Source of the DNA: Sipunculus nudus
Taxonomy: Eukaryota; Annelida; Sipuncula; Golfingiida; Sipunculidae
DNA: 64,000 bases
NCBI GenBank assembly: GCA_026874595.1
Contig: CM049310.1
Location: forward strand, 86,403,056 to 86,467,055
Direction: 5' to 3'
This document shows, piece after piece, positions 40,311-50,182 of this stretch (position 1 is its first letter; the number at the start of each line of letters is the position of its first letter). The translations under genes were made by a program, and so were the position numbers. Below the pieces are notes generated by a model. The model did no database searches. It worked only from the letters and a program-made list of their open reading frames with translations, and was not told the DNA's origin.

Positions 40311-41003
40311 TCACATGAAACAGGGTTTGATATCTTCTACCCGGTTTCTGCATGTTATACATGTCATATCCTCGTTCTCACTGCACCTCAACGCACATGT
40401 GAAACAGCACCTTATGTGACCGCAGGGCAGAAATATCGTCTTCCGTTTGTTGTCCATACACACTACACAGACTTGTTCATTGGGATCATCTGGAGTCACC
40501 GATATGTCGTTTTTCTTTTTCGCACATAGCATGTCGCGCATGCGCCGCCACCGTTGACCAGAAGAAACCTGCCCATCCGCCCCGCTTAACGTTCCATTGA
40601 AAGGTTCGACCTCGTGACGGGTCGGTTGCTCGACCGTGTTCGTTGTTAGCGATCGTCCGACACGTCCAGCCTGCTTCGGGAAAGCGTGTGCGTTCAATGA
40701 TTTCACCAGGATATCTCGCGGAACGGGCTGATCATACACCTTCAGCAATCCAATAAACCTGACCAAATTAGGGAGACCCCGCTGAGCGAGGATGTCCAAC
40801 AAGGCTGTGCTTTTCGCATATTTGTGACACTTGCGGAGTATGGTTTCGGCATTGAACCTGCTGATGATGCCTTCTTCGATCATCGCCTCCTGCAGCAGCG
40901 GGTCAACGTCCAGGCAATTAGCCAGCGCAACCCGGTCTGAATTGATAACACTGCGTATCGTAATAGCGGGACTGACAGACATGTAAACGTCGAGTGGATG
41001 CAA
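40311..41003 (-). CDS. CARD-RING protein, about 230 aa, family C member 5
   Basis: Leader DVYMSVSPAITIRSVI and a CARD (LANCLDVDPLLQEAMIEEGII, LLDILAQRGLPNLVRFIGLL) are followed by a 60-residue polar linker and a C-terminal IAP-type RING (CVVCMDNKRK, FLPCGHIRCC, CITCRN, ending CFM). The frame has no ATG before the leader: it opens after a TTTCTTAG that is both the stop of the neighbouring CARD ORF and a good 3' splice site (AG 41020-41019). So the first exon is missing, or translation starts at the internal ATG (40982). Paralogue of the CARD-RING at 36588. Confidence 0.8.
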   Translation of the reverse strand: MHPLDVYMSVSPAITIRSVINSDRVALANCLDVDPLLQEAMIEEGIISRFNAETILRKCHKYAKSTALLDILAQRGLPNLVRFIGLLKVYDQPVPRDILVKSLNAHAFPKQAGRVGRSLTTNTVEQPTRHEVEPFNGTLSGADGQVSSGQRWRRMRDMLCAKKKNDISVTPDDPNEQVCVVCMDNKRKTIFLPCGHIRCCFTCALRCSENEDMTCITCRNRVEDIKPCFM

Positions 41004-41018
41004 ACAGTCTGGCTGACG

Positions 41019-41474
41019 CTAAGAAACATGTACACCCGCGCTGCCGCATTTTCCAGTGTGGGGGTCGGCCTGACTGCTTGACGGTTTCCCGGCTGTGTTC
41101 CCAGTAAGGGTACCTCCGCCAGGGACACCCTGCTTCCCGAAAGCGCATGCGTTGAGTGATTCCACCAGGATATCTCGGGGCACGGGTTGATCATACTCTT
41201 CCAGCAAACCGATAAACCCGATGAAGTTTCGAAGACCTCGCTTCAGAAGGATGGCTATCAACTCACTGGCTTTCCCACTCATAACAGGGCTGTTGTCTAA
41301 AAGTTCAGCGTGGCCCTTGCATATGATGCCTTCCTGGACCATGGCGTTCTGTAGCACAATGTTGACGTCCAAGTACATCAACAGCTTGATACGGTTTCCT
41401 TTGATCACATTTGATATATCGATAGCGGGACGGACAGACAAGTAAACATCGACTGGATGCAGTGTACGTGACAT
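41019..41474 (-). CDS. CARD-only protein, 151 aa, family C member 6
   Basis: Leader DVYLSVRPAIDISNVI and CARD (LLMYLDVNIVLQNAMVQEGII, ELIAILLKRGLRNFIGFIGLL), then a polar tail. It is closest to the CARD of the CARD-RING gene just downstream. Start at ATG 41474. Its stop codon TAG coincides with a 3' splice site for the next exon, so this ORF could be spliced out, read alone, or be the first exon of a CARD-CARD-RING gene. Confidence 0.75.
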   Translation of the reverse strand: MSRTLHPVDVYLSVRPAIDISNVIKGNRIKLLMYLDVNIVLQNAMVQEGIICKGHAELLDNSPVMSGKASELIAILLKRGLRNFIGFIGLLEEYDQPVPRDILVESLNACAFGKQGVPGGGTLTGNTAGKPSSSQADPHTGKCGSAGVHVS

Positions 41475-41930
41475 CTCAACACTTTCAAATTTGGGTAGAG
41501 CTAACACCGAACAGAACTGCTGCTGGTACTGGTCTGCTGTAAGCCCACCAAGTTCTGCTTTATGTAGCTGCCAGACAAGTCATCTTATCGGCAGGAGTTC
41601 ACTGTGCGCATGTCGAATATATGTATATATACATGGGAGGGGCGTGTTTCAGACGTAGGTCCATCACTCACGGAATTGACGTTCAAATGATGTCCTTGAA
41701 CAAACACGTGCATCCCTATTATCGTATTGCGTAAAAAGCAGGCCACATAATAGCTTGTTTTAGACTGTCTGATCATCCATTTACGTTTGGTACGTTTAGT
41801 AAACCAGTATTAATCATGACCATATGTACAGAAAAAAAAACCAAGACAAAAATGACAAACTTAACGCTGGTGCATCGCTGATACATAACAGCTACGATGT
41901 TAACCTCACGTGCCACCTGAACTCCAGTCT
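41475..41930. other. Intergenic, start of promoter-repeat similarity
   Basis: 41783-41890 resembles the first part of the 433-bp repeats downstream (TTACGTTTGGTACGT, then GGTGCATCGCTGATACATAA). No gene. Confidence 0.4.
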
Positions 41931-42278
41931 TTACTCCGTCTGTGCCGCATCATTGCCTCTAGACACCGGTTCAGTCGACAGATACGTTTCCTCAGTGGAC
42001 TCACTGGTTGCGTCGCACTCACTGCAATCGAGACATCTGAAACATGTTTCACAGTACGGCCGATTTTTCAGGTAGAGGCCGTGTCTCATATCTGCAGGTA
42101 AACGCCGGTATAAATCCTTCATTGAATCATTCAGATATTTTAGTTCATCATACACATCCTTGCACCGAGACGGGTCAAACATAAAACCCCAACATCCGTA
42201 CAGCATCATGTCCACCGTGTTGAAAAGTTCAATGAATTCCGTACGGTAAGATATTTCCGACCCGTCCGAGGTGGCCAT
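41931..42278 (-). CDS. Small Cys-rich protein, 115 aa
   Basis: Unrecognised. N-terminal two thirds helical (EFIELFNTVDMMLYGCW; KYLNDSMKDLYRRL), then a CETCFRCLDCSEC cluster of two CxxC pairs suggesting a small zinc site, and an acidic/Ser tail. ATG at 42278. A TATA-like ATATATA lies at 42332-42340 on the minus strand. Confidence 0.6.
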   Translation of the reverse strand: MATSDGSEISYRTEFIELFNTVDMMLYGCWGFMFDPSRCKDVYDELKYLNDSMKDLYRRLPADMRHGLYLKNRPYCETCFRCLDCSECDATSESTEETYLSTEPVSRGNDAAQTE

Positions 42279-42509
42279 TACTCTTTATTCTTCTCTTCTG
42301 TCTTGGAATACTGGTCCAGTTTAAAGGAACGATATATATGCACGCGATACGGATGGGGCACCGACGTATAGAAGGACTGTTCTACAGCGGCTTGACCACC
42401 TCAAGTGCGCGCGTGTCTGACGAACGAAACTGTGTCATTGAAACGTGACTTGTATCACTGAAATTGTAAAGCGCAATTAAAGGTCATATAAAACAGCATG
42501 TTTACACTG

Positions 42510-43960
42510 ACGACCCATTTACGTTTGGTACGTCTGGTAAACAAGTATGATTCATAACCACATTATTACAGCAAAATATAGACGGCCTTGACGCTGGTGC
42601 TTAGCTGGTACATAAAAACCAGGATGTTATCGCGTTCATGCTGCTGTGACTAACCGCTCAGGACATTGACCGAATGCTTGCGGTCTGGTTTTTCCGATGT
42701 CTGCGCAGTTGTTTTGACACATTTGTCCTTGAGTCACAGTCTGGGCGACATGTCTTATCTCCTGTAAAAAGTTGTTTGCGCAGACGTACATTGACACGGT
42801 ATGACGTGATTTCTCTAGAAAAGGAAGTGAAAACAAAACTTGCACCGGGTGCACTGCTGATTCGTACATCTGATTCGTGGAAACTATATATAAAAAATTG
42901 TTATTACCATGTTTCGGCCGTGACTCATTTACCGACAGGACGTTGACCCAGTTACGTTTGGTACGTCTGGTAAACAGGTATGATTCATAACCACATGACT
43001 ACAGTAAAAAATAGACGGCCTTGACGCTGGTGCTTAGCTGGTACATAAAAACCAGGATGTTATCGCGTTCATGCTGCTGTGACTAACCGCTCAGGACATT
43101 GACCGAATGCTTGCGGTCTGGTTTTTCCGATGTTTGCGCAGTTGTTTTGACACATTTGTCCTTGAGTCACAGTCTGGGCGACATGTCTTATCTCCTGTAA
43201 AAAGTTGTTTGCGCAGACGTACATTGACACGGTATGACGTGATTTCTCTAAAAAAGGAAGTGAAAACAAAACTTGCACCGGGTGCACTGCTGATTCGTAC
43301 ATCTGATTCGTGGAAACTATATATAAAAATTGTTATTCCCATGTTTCGGCCGTGACTCATTTACCGACAGGACGTTGACCCAGTTACGTTTGGTACGTCT
43401 GGTAAACAGGTATGATTCATAACCACATGACTACAGTAAAAAATAGACGGCCTTGACGCTGGTGCTTAGCTGGTACATAAAAACCAGGATGTTATCGCGT
43501 TCATGCTGCTGTGACTAACCGCTCAGGACATTGACCGAATGCTTGCGGTCTGGTTTTTCCGATGTTTGCGCAGTTGTGACACATTTGTCCTTGAATCACA
43601 GTCTGGGCGACATGTCTTATCTCCTGTAAAAAGTTGTTTGCGCAGACGTACATTGACACGGTATGACGTGATTTCTCTAGAAAAGGAAGTGAAAACAAAA
43701 CTTGCACCGGGTGCACTGCTGATTCGTACATCTGATTCGTGGAAACTATATATAAAATATTGTTATTCGCATGTTTCGGCCGTGACTCATTTACCGACAG
43801 GACGTTGAACCGGATGTTTTCGTGTGGGTTTTCCATAGCTTTTAACGATTTTGTTTTGACACGTTTGTCCTTGAGTGAAAGTATCGCGGTTATCAGATAT
43901 ATGTAAAAAGTTGTTTTGTTCATGTTGGAATTTCCACAGTATTACGTAATGTCTGGGTTA
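42510..43960 (+). repeat. Three 433-bp tandem repeats plus a diverged fourth, each with a TATA box
   Basis: Anchors such as TTAGCTGGTACATAAAAACC recur at 42601, 43033 and 43466 (spacing 432-433). Each unit has ACTATATATAAAA (about 42883, 43316, 43745) and TGACGTGATTTC. The sequence from about 43800 to the TATAAAAG at 43966 is a diverged fourth copy and forms the promoter of the 794-aa gene. Units contain matching frames of about 90 codons on both strands, judged not coding. Likely an amplified promoter/enhancer. Confidence 0.8.
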
Positions 43961-43965
43961 CTGGC

Positions 43966-43973
43966 TATAAAAG
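43966..43973 (+). promoter_or_regulatory. TATA box of the 794-aa gene
   Basis: TATAAAAG, about 110 bases before ATG 44082, at the end of the diverged fourth promoter repeat. Confidence 0.75.
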
Positions 43974-44081
43974 CTCAGCAGTACCAAACATTCAGCAGAA
44001 CCTGCCACGCACTGCTACCAGCCGGTTGAAACTGCTGCTGCTGTTGCTATTCTCTACATTACAAAAGCAGTCTTCAGCGAC

Positions 44082-46466
44082 ATGGGCTCTCGTTCGAAAA
44101 CGGCAGATATGTCCGCTCGTTCAACGAAGAGAAACTCGCAACCATTGGCGAACTACAGTGGTGGTGATGTGTTCGCGCCGCTTCTATCAGGCGTAGAATG
44201 CAAAGAGAAAAGCCGGATCTCTACAATGACAGCGCCTCTGATGAACGACAACATACTCACCGTGCGCAGCATTGGACTGACGGTGAGGAAATGTTCCGAC
44301 AAGGGTAATCCGGTGAACAGGCGTATCACGCCCGAGTTATTCGACGACTGTTGCGATCTGGCCTGGCTGCGCACGCTCATCTATTACGGGGAGCTGTTGG
44401 GAGCGAGCCTGGACGACTGGAGCCGGTTGTACATGTTCTTCATATGCGACCTCGCCCTGTGTCAATCGGACAAGTCCCTGCCCGCGTTTCCATGCTTTAT
44501 GAAGAACACGGCGGACATGTTCCTGCGTTTCCGATACAATCACTTCCCCTACCTGATGACCGACAACGAGGAGCTGTTTCCGGATTTCCACCGATCCCAA
44601 TCCATCTCAAAGCTCTTCGGTTTGGAGTATTTCGTCATGGTGCTCACCACAGAGGAACGGCACCTTTCTCTGGCTGAAAATTTCCGCCGGACATTGCGTG
44701 GAGATGATCACATTTTGAGCGAGGCCGACGCAGACGAAAGCAAGCTTCTGTGCAATGCGATCGGCGAAGCCATCCGCTGCGTGACAGACAGACTCATCAA
44801 CAGGGAGCAAAAGGGCAACGATTTGATCCCGCTGCAAGAGGACATCAACCGCGTGGCAAAGGAACTGTGCCGCTCAACAGTTTTCGCACACGAGCAGGCC
44901 TTGCATGACCTGTATGTGCGTGTACATTCTTGCCTCAAGAAAATTAAGAAAGCAGCCAAAAGCCCTCCCACATACGGCCTGTACACCGGTAAATCGCGCG
45001 AACGGTGTGTCCTGAAAAGCTCGAAGAAAGGGGCGATACCGTTTACGCTGGTGCCGTATGGCCTGCAAGACGATGCGGGTACGTTTGATCAGGGAGCAAC
45101 AACAGCCAGTGTCACGGATGATACCGCCGACCCCGTTTCCTCTGAACCGTCTGCAGCTGTCGATGCCGCCACCCTGAACGTACAAGCTGAACAGTGGATG
45201 AAAGAAAATGCCGGTCATACGACAGTTGACGTCCAGGATCAACAGGGGAGTCCCGACGGTGCGACAACAGGAAGAACTCACGCCGAGCTCGGGAAGCGGA
45301 AACGCGGTCCGTGTCACGCTGCTGACGGTCAACCAAGGTTCAGCGCCCCGAGGAAGCGCATACGCATCGATGATACGCCATTTTCACCCATAGGCGGCGG
45401 CGACTGCGCAACGCTGTACCCTCCTATTGACAGCTCGCCACAATCGCCCGGCACAGACGCTGACAGGCCGACCGCACACGGGGCGACGAATGGCTCAAAC
45501 CTGATCCTGAATTACGAAGGGAATGCGACACACTCCACGTCACAGGAGGAGGAAACGACCCTCAAAGCGCCTACGGTAAACGGGCGCCGACCCGCCATAC
45601 CAGACCCCTACGAAATATCTCTTAATACACCCGCAATGCCGGCCTTGTTGAACATAGATACACAAGACCTGGTATTGCCAGACGAGGTGCGTGACGAAGA
45701 CGAGGACGGAAGTGTCCGTTTGCACCTCAATCAATCGGGCCCGGCGCAAGAGGGAGATGCGGGTAACGCTTTGGAGAATGAGGTGTCTATCGCCCGCTCA
45801 GCAACAAGTCAACGAGACAAAAGCGCGCCACCGTCTGCAGTGGTTGGTGAGCATGAAAGTCCTTATTCTGATATATCAGACGACGAAATGGACAATACCG
45901 GGTTACCTGTGGGGGGGACACAACAACATATGGGTACACATTACGATCACATGCACAATGCAGGGACGGACTTGGGACACAGCACTCATTCACCCTTCAC
46001 GGGACAATTTATGCCGTCTCCCGGCGTGGTCAAAGCCAATGCGCCCGTTTACGCCTGTGCAGGGCAACGGCCGATTGCTGGCGTCACAGTCAATGCGCAC
46101 TTGTATGACGGGACGGGACTGCAGCAGCAAGGTACGTCCGTTGCAAGCGACCCAAACCCGATGAACATTCTGTACACCGTCGCCCAGCAACTGTCAACAT
46201 GTGACGTGAATACACATAATTATATATACACTCCAGCTGCACCTATCGTCGCAACGCCAAACAATGCAACTGCGCATAACTACGCCTCAAACACGGCCGC
46301 CATGGATACGCAGGAACTTTGGAATGTGACGAACACGATGACGGACAAGCTGCACAGGGCCATCAGCAGCTTTCAACAGTCGATGGCCATGCTGGAAGAC
46401 GTCAAACAGAACTTTCAACAGTTGCAGCAACAAGTACTCCTAGTTTTCCCACGGGGATCAGCATAA
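44082..46466 (+). CDS. Large nuclear-type protein with disordered C-terminal half, 794 aa
   Basis: Unrecognised. The N-terminal 320 residues look folded (helical, with WLRTLIYYGELLGASLDDW and LFGLEYFVMVLTTEERHL); the rest is low-complexity (Ala, Thr, Asp, Gly, Pro rich) with basic clusters (KRKRGP; RKRIR, about 405-430) that suit nuclear import, an acidic patch (DEVRDEDEDG), Tyr/Asn/Ala-rich repeats of T.HNY, and a C-terminal Gln-rich helix (SFQQSMAMLEDVKQNFQQLQQQV). Layout resembles DNA-virus regulatory or scaffold proteins, and the strong repeated promoter fits an early regulator, but no homologue is recognised. Confidence 0.85.
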   Translation: MGSRSKTADMSARSTKRNSQPLANYSGGDVFAPLLSGVECKEKSRISTMTAPLMNDNILTVRSIGLTVRKCSDKGNPVNRRITPELFDDCCDLAWLRTLIYYGELLGASLDDWSRLYMFFICDLALCQSDKSLPAFPCFMKNTADMFLRFRYNHFPYLMTDNEELFPDFHRSQSISKLFGLEYFVMVLTTEERHLSLAENFRRTLRGDDHILSEADADESKLLCNAIGEAIRCVTDRLINREQKGNDLIPLQEDINRVAKELCRSTVFAHEQALHDLYVRVHSCLKKIKKAAKSPPTYGLYTGKSRERCVLKSSKKGAIPFTLVPYGLQDDAGTFDQGATTASVTDDTADPVSSEPSAAVDAATLNVQAEQWMKENAGHTTVDVQDQQGSPDGATTGRTHAELGKRKRGPCHAADGQPRFSAPRKRIRIDDTPFSPIGGGDCATLYPPIDSSPQSPGTDADRPTAHGATNGSNLILNYEGNATHSTSQEEETTLKAPTVNGRRPAIPDPYEISLNTPAMPALLNIDTQDLVLPDEVRDEDEDGSVRLHLNQSGPAQEGDAGNALENEVSIARSATSQRDKSAPPSAVVGEHESPYSDISDDEMDNTGLPVGGTQQHMGTHYDHMHNAGTDLGHSTHSPFTGQFMPSPGVVKANAPVYACAGQRPIAGVTVNAHLYDGTGLQQQGTSVASDPNPMNILYTVAQQLSTCDVNTHNYIYTPAAPIVATPNNATAHNYASNTAAMDTQELWNVTNTMTDKLHRAISSFQQSMAMLEDVKQNFQQLQQQVLLVFPRGSA

Positions 46467-47120
46467 ACTGATACTTTCCACGTAAAACGTAATGTGGTTC
46501 TGTGTCATTGTGACAAAGCGAGCCAACACGAAACTCAAAATGCTTGACTGTTTATTGTGTATGGAGATGTAAATATATGCTAAAGGTTATGTTTAGAGTT
46601 GATTACTGTTGATCATGTGAAATGTCAAAATGAAATGTCGAAATGAAATGTCAAAATGAAATGTTAACATGATATGTCTAACTGTGTATGTTTCAAAACA
46701 GCGATCACGGATGATATATATATTATTATACGGCTTAACAATATATGCTTGTCTCATACGTCACCCGACGTTATGCTAAAAGATGATTACTGTTGATAAT
46801 GTCAAATGTAAATGAAATGTCAAAATGAAATGTCAAAATGAAATGTTAACATGAAATGTCTAACTGTGTATGTTTCAAAACAGCGATAACGGATGATATA
46901 TATATTATTATACGGCTTAACAATAGATACTAGTCTCAAACGTACGGCTTGTTGTTTTCTGAAAAGGACATTGTATGTCAGCGTCTGTATGGTATGTGAT
47001 ATAACGTAAAAAAACACTATTGATCAGAGTTTGGGATTGTGGATACTTAATACATTATATTAAATAAATATGGCTTTATATTTTCGGTACGCCCATTTTA
47101 CATGCCATCATTAAAAATGT

Positions 47121-47163
<43 letters not shown>

Positions 47164-47300
47164 TGATAGACTCCATGCTATCGAAACATATTTCACGATC
47201 CACCAAGATGCCAGCATTCAGTCATTCTAAGTCTGACTCAGATATTAAATCTGTTACACATATCTCCTCTGTGGACATGGTTAAAATAGTTCCGGTAACA
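46467..47300. other. 3' region with duplicated about 185-bp block and TA run
   Basis: 46598-46745 and 46782-46930 are similar copies containing GAAATGTCAAAATGAAATGT runs followed by CTAACTGTGTATGTTTCAAAACAGCGAT. A (TA)n run lies at 47123-47156. No gene. Confidence 0.6.
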
Positions 47301-47516
47301 TACGATAGGGGGCGCTGCCTCATACAGCACTGGTCAACACAACAAAATAGCCCTTTGCCGGACAACGGTCTACATGACATTTACGAAATACCTGCTAAAA
47401 TTTTAGGAAAAATATGCCTCAAACATTCCACGAGTAACACACACACCAAAGATTAAATGTGTCCACAACCCTACTATATAAGCAGGCCGGCTCTATAATA
47501 CTATCAGTTGAGAGCG

Positions 47517-47764
47517 CTCTATGGGCGCTTTTTGGTCCCAGACGGCTCCCCTGTGTCTGTGACGTCACACTTTCCATCAGCCAATCAAATCAAGGAACAG
47601 TACCTGTTCATGATAACATAAGAAACTCACGTACACAAAGCATGTAGTCCCTGTGGCGCAATGGTTAGCGCGTCCGGCTGTTAATCGGAAGGTTGGTGGT
47701 TCGAGCCCACCCAGGGACGTTATACCTCTATGGGCGCTTTTGGCTCCCAGACGGCTCCCCTGTG
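47517..47764 (+). repeat. Direct repeats flanking the tRNA-Asn insertion
   Basis: TCTATGGGCGCTTTT followed by CCCAGACGGCTCCCCTGTG occurs at 47517-47555 and again at 47725-47764, bracketing about 170 bases that include tRNA-Asn. The right arm has a single inverted copy (50082-50122). Confidence 0.8.
47647..47719 (+). tRNA. tRNA-Asn (anticodon GTT)
   Basis: A full cloverleaf: acceptor GTCCCTG/CAGGGAC, D arm GCGC/GCGC with AATGGTTA loop, anticodon stem TCCGG/TCGGA with loop CTGTTAA (anticodon GTT), T arm GGTGG/CCACC with loop TTCGAGC, discriminator G. No intron, no mismatch except one G-U. A and B boxes intact. It resembles ordinary animal tRNA-Asn and so looks functional. It sits between direct repeats in only one arm of the inverted repeat. 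Confidence 0.93.
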
Positions 47765-48347
47765 GGGGAGGGGGGGACTTGAGGGGGGGAGGGGGCGGCC
47801 CCTCCCTCTGCCTTATGTCAAGAAGTAGTAGAGTTGTGGGCTTGTGGCCACCAGGGGTCGGTTGTGTGGTTCAAGTCAGAAGTAGACCAGTTGTAGGTTT
47901 GGGGATCGCCGGCAGGGGGGGGGGAAGAAGAGTCGGTAGGATGTGAAAGGTCGGTCTGGGTCGTCGAGGTTAGAGATGAAAGGTCAGTAGGGTTTACCGG
48001 GGGGGGGGGGATCAGGGGAGTTCTGGGTGGGATCGCCTGGCGGGGGGGAACAGGGGAGTTCTGGGTGGGATCGCCTGGCGGGGGGGAACAGGGGAGTTCT
48101 GGGTAGGATCGCCCGGCGGGGGGGAACAGGGGAGTCCTGGTTGGGATCGGAGACCCATGTGAATGGTTAAAGAGTGTTCATCGGATATCATCGGTACTGG
48201 AAAAGCCACAGGTGTGCAACGCATGTCAAAGCACTAGGGGATCGTTCAGATCCCGACAGAGGGTCTCCACTGGGGCCGAGGCCCATATAGAAATTTATCC
48301 ACAGGGCTCGTGGTGGGGGCTTCGCCCCCGGGAAGAATACTTTATGT

Positions 48348-48992
48348 GGGATCGATCCCTACAAAGAATATACACAGGGGGCGAGGCCCCCATAAGGAAT
48401 TACATGGAAGGCCCGTGGTGGGGGCCTCGCCCCCGGGAATAATACTTTATGGGGGATCGATCCCTAAAAAGAATATACCCCGGGGGCGAGGCCCCCATAA
48501 GGAAATATATGGAAGGCCCGTGGTGGGGGCCTCGCCCCCAGGTGATAATACTTTATGTGGGATCGATCCCTAAAAAGAATATACACAGGGGGCGAGGCCC
48601 CCATAAGGAATTACATGGAGGGCCCGTGGTGGGGGCCTCGCCCCCGGGAATAAAATTTTATGGGGGATCGATCCCTAAAAAGAATATACACAGGGGGCGA
48701 GGCCCCCATAAGGAATTACATGGAGGGCCCGTGGTGGGGGCCTCGCCCCCGGGAATAATATTTTATGGGGGATCGATCCCTAAAAAGAATATACACAGGG
48801 GGCGAGGCCCCCATAAGGAATTACATGGAAGGCCCGTGGTGGGGGCCTCGCCCCCAGGGGAAAATACTTTATGTGGGATCGATCCCTAAAAAGAATATAC
48901 ACAGGGGGCGAGGCCCCCATAAGGAATTACATGGAAGGCCCGTGGTGGGGGCCTCGCCCCCAGGGGAAAATACTTTATGTGGGATCGATCCC
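48348..48992 (+). repeat. Seven forward hairpin units, period 105-106 bp
   Basis: The palindrome GGGATCGATCCC is at 48348, 48453, 48559, 48664, 48769, 48875 and 48981. Between successive palindromes are GGGGGCGAGGCCCCCAT and its near-complement TGGGGGCCTCGCCCCC, so each unit can fold into a GC-rich hairpin. The frames that run through on both strands are repeat artefacts. Confidence 0.92.
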
Positions 48993-49243
48993 TAAAAAGA
49001 ATATACCCCGGGGGCGAGGCCCCCATAAGGAAATATATGGAAGGATCGTGATGGGGGCCTCGCCCCCGGGAGAATACTGTATGGGGATCGGGGCGCCGAA
49101 GGCGCCAATACACAGATGTATGTATGGAGGGCGCCTTCGGCGCCTCGATCCCTAAAATGAATATTCCCTGGGGGCGAGGCCCCCACCACGGGCCTTCCAT
49201 GTAATTCCTGATGGGGGCTTCGCCCCCGGGTATATTCTTTGTA

Positions 49244-49785
49244 GGGATCGATCCCACATAAAGTATTTTCCCCTGGGGGCGAGGCCCCCACCACGGGCCT
49301 TCCATGTAATTCCTTATGGGGGCCTCGCCCCCTGGGTATATTCTTTGTAGGGATCGATCCCACATAAAGTATTTTTCCCTGGGAGCGAGGCCCCCACCAC
49401 GGGCCTTCCATGTAATTCCTTATGGGGGCCTCGCCCCCTGTGTGTATTCTTTTTAGGGATCGATCCAAAATAAAGTATTTTCCCCTGGGGGCGAGGCCCC
49501 CACCACGGGCCCTCCATGTTATTCCTTATGGGGGCCTCGCCCCCTGTGTGTATTCTTTTTAGGGATCGATCCCCCATAAAGTATAATCCCCTGGGGGCGA
49601 GGCCCCCACCACGGGCCCTCCATGTTATTCCTTATGGGGGCCTCGCCCCCTGTGTGTATTCTTTTTAGGGATCGATCCCCCATAAAGTATAATCCCCTGG
49701 GGGCGAGGCCCCCACCACGGGCCCTCCATGTAATTCCTTATGGGGGCCTCGCCCCCTGTGTGTATTCTTTTTAGGGATCGATCCC
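49244..49785 (-). repeat. Six inverted hairpin units, period 106 bp
   Basis: The same palindrome, in units of opposite orientation, at 49244, 49350, 49456 (last base changed), 49562, 49668 and 49774. Spacing is exactly 106 bp in every case. Confidence 0.92.
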
Positions 49786-50182
49786 CCATAAAGTATTATC
49801 CCCTGGGGGCGAGGCCCCCACCACGACCCCTGTGGAGAAACCTCTATAGGGGCCTCGGCCCCAGGGGAGATTCTGTGGTGAACGGAACGATCCCATTGTG
49901 CTTTGACGTGCGTTGCACACCGTTGGCTTTCCCAGTACCGATGATACCCGACGATCACTCTTTAACCATTCACATCCGTATACGAACCCACCTAGGACTC
50001 CCCTGTTCCCCCCCCTTGTGACCCCTGTTGACCTTTCACCTCCGACCCGATCCCACTCACAACTCCCCTGTTCCCCCCTCCCCCACAGGGGAGCCGTCTG
50101 GGACCCAAAAGCGCCCAGAGAGCGCTCTCAACTGATAGTATAATAGACTCGGCCTGCTTATATAGTAGGGTTGTGGACACAT

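Noticed and set aside
42636-43923. Frames of 75-140 codons on both strands in the 433-bp repeats
   Set aside because: They contain the TATA elements and are explained by duplication of a non-coding promoter; no family features.
44082-46466. Calling the 794-aa protein a known herpesvirus immediate-early transactivator
   Set aside because: Layout is suggestive but no conserved motif of any named family could be seen.
47653-47946. Plus-strand frame beginning MAQWLARPAVNRK
   Set aside because: Reads through tRNA-Asn and G-rich repeats.
48212-49577. Long overlapping frames on both strands in the hairpin array, resembling Gly/Pro repeat proteins
   Set aside because: They arise because the repeat period and palindromes keep several frames open; the products simply restate the repeat and have no start context or promoter.
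48348-49785. Regular spacing suggested a CRISPR array
   Set aside because: Units are near-identical along their whole 106 bp with no variable spacers, reverse orientation halfway, and the genome is eukaryotic-type.
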